Source: Elusimicrobia bacterium RIFOXYA2_FULL_39_19 (GTDB lineage Bacteria; Elusimicrobiota; Endomicrobiia; CG1-02-37-114; XYA2-FULL-39-19). Taken from it: a stretch of 56,840 nt of DNA. Location: NCBI GenBank assembly GCA_001800285.1, contig MGVC01000026.1, forward strand, positions 1-56,840, in the 5' to 3' direction. The translations under genes and the position numbers were made by a program. This document shows, one piece after another, positions 34,250-42,785 of this stretch. Below the pieces are notes generated by a model that did not search any database, was not told where the DNA came from, and saw only the letters and a program-made list of their open reading frames with translations. The stretch's first letter is position 1, and each line of letters begins with the position of its first letter.

Positions 34250-35496
34250 CGGTAGGTGTAAAAATCCCGCAAGTTTCTTATAAAGAACTCTATAATTCAC
34301 TCGATGAATTAAGCAGGCTGGCCAATACTGCAGGAGGGGAAGTGTTTACTTCTTATGTCCAGAACCGGGCCAAGTTTGATTCTGCTTATTTTATCGGTGA
34401 GGGAAAGGCTCGGGAAATTGGCGAAGTGGCAAAAAATAATAAAATAACTACCGTTATCTTTAATGATGAACTCAGCCCAACCCAGCAAAGAAACCTTGAA
34501 GAACTGATGGATGTTAAAATAATTGACCGCACCCGTTTAATATTAGACATTTTTGCGCACCGGGCCAGAACCAGCGAAGCTGAACTGCAGATAGAACTGG
34601 CACAGATGAGCTACTATCTTCCGCGTTTAAACCAGAAAGGCGTGTATCTGGATAACCAGCTTGGCGGAATAGGTACAAAAGGCCCCGGAGAAAGAAAACT
34701 TGAATATGACAGGCGCCGTTTAAGGGATAAAATATCATTCTATAACAAACAAATTGACAAAATAAAGTATCATAGGAAAGTACAGAAAGCCAGAAGAAAA
34801 AACGATGGTATTCCCGTTGTTGCCATAGTGGGTTATACTAATGCAGGAAAATCCACGCTTTTAAACAGGCTGGTTTCTTCCTTAATGAAAAAGAAAGAAA
34901 ATGCCGTTTATGCTGATGATAAGCTTTTTGCTACATTAGACCCCACTACCCGCAGGATTGTATTTCCTTCCGGAAAAGAAATATTGATGACAGATACGGT
35001 AGGGTTCATAAACAAACTACCGCACCAGTTAATTGCCAGTTTCAGGTCAACCCTAGAAGAGATAGCAGATGCGAATTGTATTCTTATTGTAAACGATCTT
35101 TCCAATCCGGATTATCAGGAACAGGAGAAAATTGTAAACAAAACAATAGCAGAGCTGGACATTAAAGGAATTCCAATTATTTATGTAAACAACAAATCAG
35201 ATTTATTACCCAAGGATTCTCCGCTGGCTGATTCTGCTGGTAACAATGGAGTAACAATTTCAGCTAAAACTTCACAAGGAATAAGCGTTTTGCTTGACAA
35301 AATTGAGAAAGTTCTATATACTTCTGAAATAACAAGAGTTATCACGGTTAAATACAATAAACCCAATCTAATGGATTTTATTTTTTCCAGAACAAAGATA
35401 CTTGAAAAAACTTATAAAGAAAACCACCTGAAGATTAAAATTCAAACTGACAGTATTACCCTGGAAAAAATAAGAAAACTCAATGAATATCGCTAA
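34234..35496 (+). CDS. hflX: Ribosome-associated GTPase HflX
   Basis: The 420-aa TRAFAC GTPase splits stalled or stressed ribosomes. The N-terminal HflX domain with GKAREI and FNDELSPTQQRNLE is followed by a glycine-rich linker (GGIGTKGPGERKLE) and the G domain: P-loop GYTNAGKST, DTVGFINKLPHQL, and NKSD. A short C-terminal extension follows. It overlaps miaA by 16 and pgsA by 14 bases, so the genes are read as one mRNA. Confidence 0.96.
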   Translation: MENVITVGVKIPQVSYKELYNSLDELSRLANTAGGEVFTSYVQNRAKFDSAYFIGEGKAREIGEVAKNNKITTVIFNDELSPTQQRNLEELMDVKIIDRTRLILDIFAHRARTSEAELQIELAQMSYYLPRLNQKGVYLDNQLGGIGTKGPGERKLEYDRRRLRDKISFYNKQIDKIKYHRKVQKARRKNDGIPVVAIVGYTNAGKSTLLNRLVSSLMKKKENAVYADDKLFATLDPTTRRIVFPSGKEILMTDTVGFINKLPHQLIASFRSTLEEIADANCILIVNDLSNPDYQEQEKIVNKTIAELDIKGIPIIYVNNKSDLLPKDSPLADSAGNNGVTISAKTSQGISVLLDKIEKVLYTSEITRVITVKYNKPNLMDFIFSRTKILEKTYKENHLKIKIQTDSITLEKIRKLNEYR

Positions 35497-35995
35497 TTTC
35501 ATCACAATCTCAAGGATAATTATTGTTCCTGTTTTTGCCTACTTTCTTTTCCTTAACAGGCATTCAAACATAATACTTACACTTTTTATTATCTGCATTA
35601 TCACAGACCTCCTTGACGGTTTTCTTGCCAGAACTTTAAAACTTCAAACCAGCCTGGGATCTACTTTAGACCCGATAGCAGACAAGCTTTTAGTTATCAC
35701 TTCTTTTTATATTTTTTCACTGCAGGGCAAAACACCGGTTTGGCTTTTTGTTACTATTCTGGGAAAAGACATCATATTAATTTGCGGAGTAATCATTATT
35801 TACACAATGACGCACAAGTATAGAATTTCAGTACACTTTTTAGGAAAATTCACGGTTTTTATGCAGATGTTCACTTTATTTGCCGTATTAATACACTTTC
35901 CTTACTTAAGAGCACTTTTTGTTGTTACAGGACTTTTAACAATAGCCGCAACTGTAGATTACTGCCTTAAGGGTCTTAAGCAAATCACCGCCTAA
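35483..35995 (+). CDS. pgsA: CDP-diacylglycerol-glycerol-3-phosphate 3-phosphatidyltransferase
   Basis: The 170-aa inner-membrane enzyme joins CDP-diacylglycerol and glycerol-3-phosphate, the committed step to phosphatidylglycerol. The CDP-alcohol phosphotransferase motif D-G-x2-A-R-x8-G-x3-D-x3-D is complete (DGFLARTLK to STLDPIAD). About five membrane helices are seen. With plsY and gpsA next to it, the cluster makes and uses glycerol-3-phosphate for phospholipid synthesis. PssA shares the motif, but the short length and N-terminal NIANFITISRI favour PgsA. Confidence 0.94.
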   Translation: MNIANFITISRIIIVPVFAYFLFLNRHSNIILTLFIICIITDLLDGFLARTLKLQTSLGSTLDPIADKLLVITSFYIFSLQGKTPVWLFVTILGKDIILICGVIIIYTMTHKYRISVHFLGKFTVFMQMFTLFAVLIHFPYLRALFVVTGLLTIAATVDYCLKGLKQITA

Positions 35996-35999
35996 AAAT

Positions 36000-36599
36000 A
36001 TGCAAATTATACTTTTAAACATTTTATCGGCTGCAGTTATATCCTATTTACTGGGAAGTATACCTTTTGCTTACATCTTTGCCAGAATGATTAAAGGCAT
36101 TGATATCAGACAACACGGGTCCGGCAACCCCGGAGCCACAAACGTTTTCAGAACAGTGGGAAAAACGGCCGGTATTATTGTGTTCATTTTGGATATGCTT
36201 AAAGGTTTTATGGCAGTTTTTATTGTAAACGCTTTATTTCACAATAACTATTTCAACCTTATTTCCGCACTTTCAGCCATTGCCGGGCACACATGGACTG
36301 TCTGGCTTAGCTTTAAGGGAGGAAAAGGCGTAGCAACCAGTGCCGGCGTTGTAATAATGCTTGTACCTGTTTCTGCAGTAATAGGCCTCAGTGCTTTCTT
36401 TATCTGCCTTTTTATAACCCGTTATGTATCCATATCATCCATGCTTGCCAGCATTTTAGTGGCCACCAGCACCTGGTATTTTACAGACAGCCTGCCTTTG
36501 AAAATAGCCATAACATTGCTTGCTTTATTGATAATTTACAGACATAAAACAAATATCAGCCGTTTAATTAATAAACAGGAGCCGAAAATAAAAATATGA
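36000..36599 (+). CDS. plsY: Glycerol-3-phosphate acyltransferase PlsY
   Basis: The 199-aa membrane protein transfers an acyl group from acyl-phosphate to glycerol-3-phosphate, giving lysophosphatidic acid. The three PlsY motifs are seen: GSIPFAYIFAR, HGSGNPGATNVFRTVG and FKGGKGVATSAG. Five or more membrane helices fit the family. It begins four bases after pgsA and overlaps gpsA by four bases. The acyl-phosphate maker PlsX is not in the window. Confidence 0.97.
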   Translation: MQIILLNILSAAVISYLLGSIPFAYIFARMIKGIDIRQHGSGNPGATNVFRTVGKTAGIIVFILDMLKGFMAVFIVNALFHNNYFNLISALSAIAGHTWTVWLSFKGGKGVATSAGVVIMLVPVSAVIGLSAFFICLFITRYVSISSMLASILVATSTWYFTDSLPLKIAITLLALLIIYRHKTNISRLINKQEPKIKI

Positions 36600-37624
36600 A
36601 CATTAAACCTAAAATAGCGATATTAGGCGGAGGAGCCTGGGGAACAACCCTTGGAACTCTCCTGGCTAAGAAAAATTATCAGGTAAGCGTATGGGAAATA
36701 ATTCCTGAAAAGTGTATGAAAATGCAAACCGAAAAGAAACTGGAAATATTCGGAGGAGCAGAAACTTTTACCCTTGAAATACCGTCAACTGTAAAATTTT
36801 ATAATGATATAAACAAAGCTGTTGAAGGAAAAAACATAATAATGCTGGCAGTACCGTCACACTGTTTTTTAGATACTGTACAAAAACTTAAAAACACAAA
36901 AATTGATATAAACAAATGTATTTTCTTAAGCGTAGTCAAGGGCATAAAAACCGATTCATTGAAAAGAATGACACAGCTGCTTAAAGACGAACTTAAAGTG
37001 AAAGATAAAAATATCTGCGTGCTTTCAGGACCCAGTTTTGCCATCGAGGTGGCAAAAGGGTACCCTACTGCAGTAGTAGCCGCTTCTACAGACAGCCGTA
37101 CATCAAAAACTATACAAAACATGTTTATGACACATAATTTCCGTGTTTATACACATGATGATGTTATAGGTGTGGAAATAGGCGGTTCACTAAAAAATGT
37201 AATTGCTATAGCCTGCGGGTTAAGCGACAACCTGCAACTAGGCGACAATACCAAATCTGCACTGGTAACAAGAGGGTTAAGGGAAATGATAATGCTTGGC
37301 AACAAGCTGGGAGGAAAAACCCATACGTTTATGGGGCTTGCCGGCTTAGGTGATTTGATAACTACCTGTTTTTCCCGCCATTCAAGAAACAGAAATTTTG
37401 GGGAAAAAATAGGAATGCACATTAACCTGAATAAAGCACTCAATGAAAACATTACCACAACGGAAGGTTATAGAACCGCAAAATCAGCATACCTTTTGGG
37501 AAAGAAATACAAAATTGAACTACCCATAATTAACGAAATTTATACAGTAATTTACAAAAATAAAAGCCCTGAAAAAGCTGTCCGGGATCTTATGACCAGA
37601 AAACCAAAATCAGAAGAGGAATAA
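36596..37624 (+). CDS. gpsA: Glycerol-3-phosphate dehydrogenase [NAD(P)+]
   Basis: The 342-aa enzyme reduces dihydroxyacetone phosphate to glycerol-3-phosphate. The Rossmann motif GGGAWGTTLG opens the protein, GPSFAIEVAKG and the catalytic lysine region GGSLKNVIAIACG follow, and the C-terminal helical domain has GLAGLGDLITTCFS. Length is normal. It supplies the substrate for the plsY and pgsA products encoded just before it. The HU-like gene begins directly after its stop codon. Confidence 0.98.
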   Translation: MNIKPKIAILGGGAWGTTLGTLLAKKNYQVSVWEIIPEKCMKMQTEKKLEIFGGAETFTLEIPSTVKFYNDINKAVEGKNIIMLAVPSHCFLDTVQKLKNTKIDINKCIFLSVVKGIKTDSLKRMTQLLKDELKVKDKNICVLSGPSFAIEVAKGYPTAVVAASTDSRTSKTIQNMFMTHNFRVYTHDDVIGVEIGGSLKNVIAIACGLSDNLQLGDNTKSALVTRGLREMIMLGNKLGGKTHTFMGLAGLGDLITTCFSRHSRNRNFGEKIGMHINLNKALNENITTTEGYRTAKSAYLLGKKYKIELPIINEIYTVIYKNKSPEKAVRDLMTRKPKSEEE

Positions 37625-37885
37625 GTGAACAAAGAAAACCTTGTATTATCGTTAACGAAAGTTTTAAGCACAAAACGTGAAGCAAAAATGGCTCTTGAAC
37701 ATTTATTTGCAACAATAAAAGAATCCCTGAAATCCGGAGAAAAAGTAATTGTTTCCGGATTTGGAAGCTTCAACATTACCATACACAGGGCAAAAAAAAT
37801 AAAAAACCCTAAAACAGGCAAGATAATCCTCATCTCTCCGAGGAAGAAAGTAAAGTTTAAACCTGCCGTTAACTTGCTTGATTAA
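37625..37885 (+). CDS. HU/IHF-family DNA-binding protein
   Basis: GTG 37625, immediately after the gpsA stop and behind AAGAGGA, begins an 86-aa protein of the bacterial histone-like family. The beta-arm region V-S-G-F-G-S-F with R-A-K-K-I-K-N-P-K-T-G-K is the usual DNA-bending arm. It is a little short at the C-terminus. IHF-like and HU-like forms cannot be told apart from this alone. It precedes a MerR gene, an order often seen for ihfA-merR after pheT in other bacteria. Confidence 0.93.
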   Translation: MNKENLVLSLTKVLSTKREAKMALEHLFATIKESLKSGEKVIVSGFGSFNITIHRAKKIKNPKTGKIILISPRKKVKFKPAVNLLD

Positions 37886-37908
37886 TTTAAATTTGCTTTA
37901 ATTTACCC

Positions 37909-38265
37909 GTGGATATTATTCTTCCTGACAAAGAATTTTTTTCTATTGGAGAAGTGGCAAAAATAACGGATTTGCCGCAGTACGTTCTCAGATATTGGGA
38001 AACGGAATTTGCTGTATTAAAACCCCAAAGAAGAGATTCAGGCCATAGAAAATTTACAAAAAAAGACATACAGTATATTACAGAAATAAAAGAACTTTTA
38101 TACAATAAAAAATTTACAATTGCCGGTGCAAAAAAACATATTTCGTCTCAGAAACACAACAAATCAGAACAATTAAACCTTGAATTAAAACAGTCTTCCG
38201 AAGCTATTGAACTTCTAAAAGATACAAAAAAAACAATTCAAGAAATCCTAAAAATATTGAAATAG
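37909..38265 (+). CDS. MerR-family transcriptional regulator
   Basis: GTG 37909 starts a 118-aa protein with the MerR winged-helix domain: FFSIGEVAKITDLPQYVLRYWETEF, then the wing LKPQRRDSGHRKFTKKDI, and a short coiled helix at the end. No effector domain or cysteine set for metals is present. This small type follows ihf genes in many genomes and its target is usually unknown. It lies 23 bases after the HU-like gene. Confidence 0.92.
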   Translation: MDIILPDKEFFSIGEVAKITDLPQYVLRYWETEFAVLKPQRRDSGHRKFTKKDIQYITEIKELLYNKKFTIAGAKKHISSQKHNKSEQLNLELKQSSEAIELLKDTKKTIQEILKILK

Positions 38266-38286
38266 TTCTGATATAAACAGGTTAAT

Positions 38287-38358
38287 CGGGGCGTGGCCCA
38301 GGGGTAGGGCGCTCCTTTGGGGTGGGAGAGGCCGTGGGTTCAAGTCCCACCGCCCCGA
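38287..38358 (+). tRNA. tRNA-Pro(GGG)
   Basis: Acceptor stem CGGGGCG (38287-38293) pairs with CGCCCCG (38351-38357), discriminator A38358. D stem GCCC/GGGC, anticodon stem CTCCT/GGGAG with loop TTGGGGT (38317-38323), so the anticodon is GGG at 38319-38321. T arm GTGGG-TTCAAGT-CCCAC is perfect. The C1-G72 pair and A73 fit bacterial tRNA-Pro. CCA is not encoded. Confidence 0.95.
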
Positions 38359-38391
38359 TATTTTTTTACCAGTTGTTATCGGAACATTCTT

Positions 38392-38460
38392 TGATAAAAT
38401 AGAAAGATCGGGGTAGCAAGCAGCATCCCGATATCAAATGATAAAATAGAAAGATCGGGG
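38392..38460. repeat. 22-bp tandem duplication with mini-hairpin between the tRNA-Pro genes
   Basis: TGATAAAATAGAAAGATCGGGG... occurs at 38392-38413 and again at 38439-38460, where it runs into tRNA-Pro(CGG). After the first copy comes a short stretch that ends in CATCCCGAT, so ATCGGG and CCCGAT can pair as a reduced acceptor-stem-like hairpin. It looks like a duplicated tRNA start whose body was deleted. Confidence 0.65.
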
Positions 38461-38529
38461 CGTGGCCCAGTGGTTTAGGGTGCATGGTTCGGGACCATGA
38501 GATCGGTGGTTCAAATCCACTCGCCCCGA
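38456..38529 (+). tRNA. tRNA-Pro(CGG)
   Basis: Acceptor CGGGGCG (38456-38462) pairs with CGCCCCG (38522-38528), discriminator A38529. Anticodon stem CATGG/CCATG with loop TTCGGGA (38488-38494) gives anticodon CGG at 38490-38492. T arm GGTGG-TTCAAAT-CCACT has one G-T pair. CCA is not encoded. It shares its acceptor stem with the upstream tRNA-Pro(GGG). Confidence 0.95.
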
Positions 38530-38846
38530 TAGAATATTTGAACTTTGTTTTTGGTTCTTTTTTAATATTTTATGTCGCTGTTTACATTTTTCACGATAAT
38601 TTGAGTTTATATTTCTGTTCGCCCCTATAGAATTTATGAACTTAGCTTTTAGCGGTTTTCTAAAGCTATTGTTTAAATTTATAGATTTATCGCTTTTTTT
38701 AGTCTTTTCATCTTTTCGCCCTGACTTATTCTTTTATAAGTTGTTGTCAGGATGCTAATTGCTACCCCTATAGAATTATCGAACTTAGCTTTAAGCAATT
38801 TCTAAAAGCTAATGTTTGATTTTATAGATTATTCGCTCTTAATTTT
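38522..38846. repeat. Degenerate tandem copies of the tRNA-Pro 3' end and trailer
   Basis: The tRNA end plus trailer, CGCCCCGATAGAAT with TTTGAACTT (from 38522), recurs as CGCCCCTATAGAATTTATGA (from 38620) and CCCCTATAGAATTATCGA (from 38765). The last two copies extend for about 80 bases with AGCTTT/AAAGCT stems and a closing CTATAG/TATAG. Between them CCTGACTTAT and ATAAGT/GTCAGG form another hairpin (38720-38751). The 366-base gap 38530-38895 holds no gene. Confidence 0.6.
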
Positions 38847-38895
38847 AGCTAAAGCATTTTTCTCAACAGATTAACCGCAGCATCGTTTCAATATA

Positions 38896-39573
38896 ATGAA
38901 TAAAATCTTACCAATTCTTATTTTACTTCTTTTCTTAAATAACAACTCTATTTTTGCTCAGGACGAAAATTATAAGTACATTATTAACTCCCAAAGCCTT
39001 TTAGGTTATACCGGGAATATTGTAACTGTTTCACCCTACATTACTGATTATAAAAAATTCAGTTTTGGACTACACAGATTTAACGTAGGTGTAAATTATG
39101 GTTTTTCAAAAAATATTGAAGCCGGCATTTCTCTGGATCTCAATGAGTTATCACCTATTACAAATGATACCTTTGAGAACAAGACATCTACTATTGCAGC
39201 CTTTCATATTAAATATAACGTTTTAAGGCAGGGTTATGATGAACAACCTTTTGATTTTTCTTTTGGTACACATCGAAAAACATTATATTTCGTTTGCGGA
39301 AGACAGTTTGATACACTTTTTAATTCTGTAATCGGAAGCGGTGTAGATATAAATTTCTCAAGTCAGGATAAAATAAGTTATTTCATGTCATTTTCTTTTC
39401 CAGCAAAATATTCATCGGTGATAATTGACTACAAGTCTTCTATGGGTCAGGTTAATTTTGGTCTGCGTTCACTTCTTTCCGAAGATGTCAAGCTGGATCT
39501 TTTTTTAACAGATGTGCAGAATGTTAAAAATGTTTTTAATAATTTTGTTTTTGGCTTAACACTTACAAATTAA
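38896..39573 (+). CDS. Putative outer-membrane beta-barrel protein (YjbH-like)
   Basis: The 225-aa protein has a signal peptide (1-21, ending IFAQ) and a body of alternating strands with aromatic ends, for example FGLHRFNVGVNYGFSKNIEA and FGLRSLLSEDVKLDLFLTD, closing with FVFGLTLTN. The pattern resembles YjbH-type outer-membrane proteins, which act with exopolysaccharide export, but the family link is weak. Its stop touches the acylphosphatase start, so the two share an mRNA. Confidence 0.65.
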   Translation: MNKILPILILLLFLNNNSIFAQDENYKYIINSQSLLGYTGNIVTVSPYITDYKKFSFGLHRFNVGVNYGFSKNIEAGISLDLNELSPITNDTFENKTSTIAAFHIKYNVLRQGYDEQPFDFSFGTHRKTLYFVCGRQFDTLFNSVIGSGVDINFSSQDKISYFMSFSFPAKYSSVIIDYKSSMGQVNFGLRSLLSEDVKLDLFLTDVQNVKNVFNNFVFGLTLTN

Positions 39574-39849
39574 ATGATGATTAATGTGAATATAATTGTT
39601 CGTGGCAAGGTGCAGGGTGTTGGGTTCAGGTATTTTGCGAAAGATTTGGCAATAATGTATAATATATCCGGTTGGGTTAGAAATAACAACAACGGAACAG
39701 TTGAACTTGAAATATCCGGTGAAAACGAAACAGTAGAAAGATTTGTATCTGACTTAAAAACTAAACACCCTTACGCAAAAGTAACAGATATTGAGCTTCA
39801 GTCGCTTCCGTATAACAATCATTATCAGGACTTTAAAATAACTTATTAA
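39574..39849 (+). CDS. acyP: Acylphosphatase
   Basis: The 91-aa protein is a small ferredoxin-like-fold acylphosphatase, which hydrolyses acyl-phosphates such as 1,3-bisphosphoglycerate and acetyl phosphate. The catalytic arginine lies in GKVQGVGFRYF and the catalytic asparagine in GWVRNNNNGTVE. Length is standard. It starts right after the barrel gene and is followed ten bases later by the sigma factor gene. Confidence 0.95.
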   Translation: MMINVNIIVRGKVQGVGFRYFAKDLAIMYNISGWVRNNNNGTVELEISGENETVERFVSDLKTKHPYAKVTDIELQSLPYNNHYQDFKITY

Positions 39850-39859
39850 GGACATCAGA

Positions 39860-40696
39860 ATGAAGACTAGCGATACTAATAACCAGTACCTAAGTGAAGT
39901 TAACCGTTTATCCAAAAAAAGATTAACTAATCCTAAGGACATTAAAAAACTCTGGAAAAGAATTAGAAACGGAGACAAATCTGCTGAGATTGATTTAATT
40001 GAAGGAAATCTGGGCCTTGTTTTTCCGATTGCAAGAAAATATCAAAAATACGGTATTGATGTATCTGATTTAATTGAAGAAGGAAATATCGGTTTAATTC
40101 ACGCTATTAAAAGATATAATCCGAGAAAAAAAGCAAAGTTTTCAACGTATGCTGTTTACTGGATTAAACAATTCATAAGAAAATCCGTAGAAGAAACCTC
40201 AAAAGACATAAGAATACCCACCTATATCTGGGAAAACCTGCGCAAGTGGATAAAAAACTGGGAATCACTGCATTCTGAACTGGGCAGATATCCTACAATT
40301 AATGAAATGACGCTTAAGCTTAACCTATCTACAAAACAAATCAGAAATATCATTGAAACTATTGAAATGTTCCAAAGCATACGCTCTTTGGAAGCGCCCA
40401 TTGATGAAGACGGCGATTTGTGCATAAAAGACATTATTACCGACAAATCGGCAAAAACTCCTGATCTTATATTTACCAATTTTAAAATGCATGATGATTT
40501 ATTAAAAGCCCTGGATAAACTAAACCCGAGGGAAAGAACTATTCTCAGTCTTCGTTACGGACTGGATAATAAAAATTCTTATACACTTGAAGAAATTGGT
40601 AAAAAACTTAAAATATCAAAAGAACGTGTCAGGCAGCTGGAAAAAAGAGCTTTATATCAGTTGAAATGGATTGCACAAAAAATGAATCTTTTATAA
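39860..40696 (+). CDS. RpoD-type sigma factor
   Basis: The 278-aa protein is a sigma-70 factor without the non-conserved N-terminal part. Region 2 (about 40-110) has DLIEEGNIGLIHAIKRYNP and FSTYAVYWIKQFIRKSVEE, region 3 spans about 120-195, and region 4 has TILSLRYGLDNKNSYTLEEI and the helix-turn-helix ISKERVRQLEKRAL. Region 2.4, which reads the -10, differs from the housekeeping consensus (YAVYWIKQFIRKS rather than YATWWIRQAITRA), so this is more likely an alternative group 2/3 sigma than the main one. AAGGA lies ten bases before the ATG. Confidence 0.9.
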   Translation: MKTSDTNNQYLSEVNRLSKKRLTNPKDIKKLWKRIRNGDKSAEIDLIEGNLGLVFPIARKYQKYGIDVSDLIEEGNIGLIHAIKRYNPRKKAKFSTYAVYWIKQFIRKSVEETSKDIRIPTYIWENLRKWIKNWESLHSELGRYPTINEMTLKLNLSTKQIRNIIETIEMFQSIRSLEAPIDEDGDLCIKDIITDKSAKTPDLIFTNFKMHDDLLKALDKLNPRERTILSLRYGLDNKNSYTLEEIGKKLKISKERVRQLEKRALYQLKWIAQKMNLL

Positions 40697-40708
40697 AGGA
40701 GCGCAAAG

Positions 40709-41221
40709 ATGGACATAAAAAAGTTAATCAGAGATGTTCCGGATTTTCCAAAAAAGGGTATAATTTTTAAAGACATTACACCACTATTAAAAGATAAAAA
40801 AGCATTTAGTTTATCTATAGACCTGCTTGCAAAAAAGTATAAAAACAAACGCATTGACAAGATAATCAGCATGGAATCAAGAGGATTTATTTTCGGCTCT
40901 GCTCTTGCTTATAAACTTAAATGCGGTTTTGTGCCGGTAAGAAAAAAAGGAAAACTGCCCTGGAAAACAAGAAGCGTCAGTTATGATCTGGAATACGGTA
41001 CAGACACTCTTGAAATACATCAGGATGCTTTCAGTAAAGGCGAAAACATTCTGATAGTTGATGATGTCTTGGCAACCGGAGGAACGGCAAAAGCAGTAAC
41101 TTCTCTTGTAAAAAAAACCGGCGCCAAACTGGTGGGGCTTTGTTTCCTTATTGAACTTTCTTTCTTGAAACCAAGAACAAAAATCAAAGATATTGAAATA
41201 TTTTCGCTTATAACATATTAA
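40709..41221 (+). CDS. apt: Adenine phosphoribosyltransferase
   Basis: The 170-aa purine salvage enzyme joins adenine and PRPP to AMP. The PRPP-binding motif VDDVLATGGTAKA and the Apt-specific FKDITPLL, ESRGFIFG and YDLEYGTDTLEIH are all present. Length matches the family. A ribosome binding site AAGGAG is 10 bases before the ATG. It follows the sigma gene by 12 bases and precedes tRNA-Arg. Confidence 0.97.
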   Translation: MDIKKLIRDVPDFPKKGIIFKDITPLLKDKKAFSLSIDLLAKKYKNKRIDKIISMESRGFIFGSALAYKLKCGFVPVRKKGKLPWKTRSVSYDLEYGTDTLEIHQDAFSKGENILIVDDVLATGGTAKAVTSLVKKTGAKLVGLCFLIELSFLKPRTKIKDIEIFSLITY

Positions 41222-41232
41222 ATTAAAGGAAT

Positions 41233-41306
41233 GCCCCTGTAGCTCAATTGGATAGAGCGGCTCCGTCCTAAGGAGAAGGTTGCCTGTTCAACTCAGGCCA
41301 GGGGCA
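41233..41306 (+). tRNA. tRNA-Arg(CCT)
   Basis: Acceptor GCCCCTG (41233-41239) pairs with CAGGGGC (41299-41305), discriminator A41306. D arm GCTC/GAGC, anticodon loop GTCCTAA (41265-41271) with anticodon CCT at 41267-41269, T arm GCCTG-TTCAACT-CAGGC. The top anticodon-stem pair is G-A. CCA is not encoded. Confidence 0.94.
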
Positions 41307-41321
41307 TGAATAGGAAAAAAA

Positions 41322-41990
41322 ATGGATATCTTTTCAAAAATCGGCTTAGATTTAAGAAACAAGAACCCTGAAGAAATTATTATTGAAATAATCACCTGGG
41401 TTAAAAACCGCTGGCAGTCTATTGCAAGCATAGCAGGTATACTTGTTGTTTTCGGAGGCCTTGCAATTTATTTTATATCAAATTATAATTCGGCAAAAAT
41501 TCAAAGCTGGGAAAAAATTTCCTATGCGCAAGGGTATGCTTCCCAGGAAATGACAGCGCAGGCTATCCAGCTGCTGGATGAAATTATTTCAAAATATCCT
41601 AACAGTGACGTAGGGCAGTTTGCCAAGTTTACAAAAGCAGAAATATCCTACAAAACAAACAATTTTAATTTAGCTGCAAGTTTGTACCAGGAAATAGTAA
41701 CTTCCGGGAAATCAAAAAACATAACTCCTTTTGCTTATGCGGGGCTGGGGAACTCGAAAGAAAACCTGGGTAAATTTCAGGAAGCCATAAGTGCATACAA
41801 CGAATTCCTTGCAAAAAACCCGGATCATTTCCTTGCTTCAAGAATTTATGACTCATTAGCAAGATGCTATCTTTTAAATGGAAATGCTGAACAGGCAAAA
41901 GAAATTTACAATAAAATCGTTACCTTATATCCCGGATCCTATTGGTCAAACCAATTACAAAAACAAGCCCAGCCACAACAAAACAAGTAA
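41322..41990 (+). CDS. Membrane-anchored TPR protein (YfgM/CpoB-like)
   Basis: The 222-aa protein has a cytosolic start, one membrane helix (about 35-55) and then five or so TPR-type helical pairs (AIQLLDEIISKYPNSDVGQFAKFTKAE, KNPDHFLASRIYDSLARCYLLNGN). This layout resembles YfgM, which sits next to SecYEG, or the TPR part of CpoB; assignment below that level is not safe. It precedes a FecR protein and a porin and probably starts their transcript. Confidence 0.8.
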   Translation: MDIFSKIGLDLRNKNPEEIIIEIITWVKNRWQSIASIAGILVVFGGLAIYFISNYNSAKIQSWEKISYAQGYASQEMTAQAIQLLDEIISKYPNSDVGQFAKFTKAEISYKTNNFNLAASLYQEIVTSGKSKNITPFAYAGLGNSKENLGKFQEAISAYNEFLAKNPDHFLASRIYDSLARCYLLNGNAEQAKEIYNKIVTLYPGSYWSNQLQKQAQPQQNK

Positions 41991-42002
41991 TCGGAGAATA
42001 AA

Positions 42003-42785
42003 ATGTCCAAACTTTTAAAAATTATTATTTGTTTATCAGCTACATTGCTTATTTGTGGAAATATTTTAAATGCAAAAGGAACCAATCTTTATGCGGTTGT
42101 TACGAAGATTGAAGGCACTGTTGTTTTCCAGCCTGAAAACTCTACGAAGTGGCATAAAGCTAAAACAGGATTAGGGCTTCTCAAGGGTGATACTTTAAAA
42201 ACAAGTGTTAACTCCAGAATAATCATAGTTATTGAAGGCGGCACAACTTTTAAAATTGAACAAAACACAAAAATTCAAATAGAGGCTCTGGTAACTGATT
42301 TTAAATCGAAAAAATGTGAAGTCGGGTTGAACCTTCCTGAAAAAGGTTCTGTTTATTCTTCTATACCTAAAAACAAGAAAAACAGATTTTCTATCAAAAC
42401 ACCTGTCTGCACGGCCTCTGTCAGAGGAACCGGTTTAGCTGTTGATGTTATAGATGAAGAAACAACCAGCATAACAGTTTTTGAAGGGAAAGTTATTGTT
42501 AAGGATTTTGTAGCCGAGGCTGGCCTTTCAGCCGATGGTAATGAAATGCTATTGGATTTCCTGCATGAAATTTCTATGCAGGCGGATCAGACCACTACCG
42601 TAACAACAAAGGGCATAAACCAGCCTGAAAAGATTAAAGATAATCAGCTGGCTCAGAAAGAAGAATTTAACAAATTGAAGCAGGAATCGGAAAATATACA
42701 GAAATCCTGGAATAAAACTTCCTTTGAAAAAAGAAATACAGACAGAAACGCAGTAAGAGAAGAGGCTCTTTCAAAAGGTGAGTAA
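42003..42785 (+). CDS. Secreted FecR-domain protein
   Basis: The 260-aa protein has a signal peptide (about 1-23) and a FecR-like beta domain: GTVVFQPENSTKWHKAKTG, LLKGDTLKTSVNSRIIIVIEGG, TPVCTASVRGTGLAVDVID and VFEGKVIV are the usual landmarks. Free periplasmic FecR proteins of this sort occur in many anaerobes near porins or secretion genes, and need not act in iron signalling. A charged C-terminal coil follows (residues 200-260). The next gene overlaps by eight bases. Confidence 0.85.
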   Translation: MSKLLKIIICLSATLLICGNILNAKGTNLYAVVTKIEGTVVFQPENSTKWHKAKTGLGLLKGDTLKTSVNSRIIIVIEGGTTFKIEQNTKIQIEALVTDFKSKKCEVGLNLPEKGSVYSSIPKNKKNRFSIKTPVCTASVRGTGLAVDVIDEETTSITVFEGKVIVKDFVAEAGLSADGNEMLLDFLHEISMQADQTTTVTTKGINQPEKIKDNQLAQKEEFNKLKQESENIQKSWNKTSFEKRNTDRNAVREEALSKGE

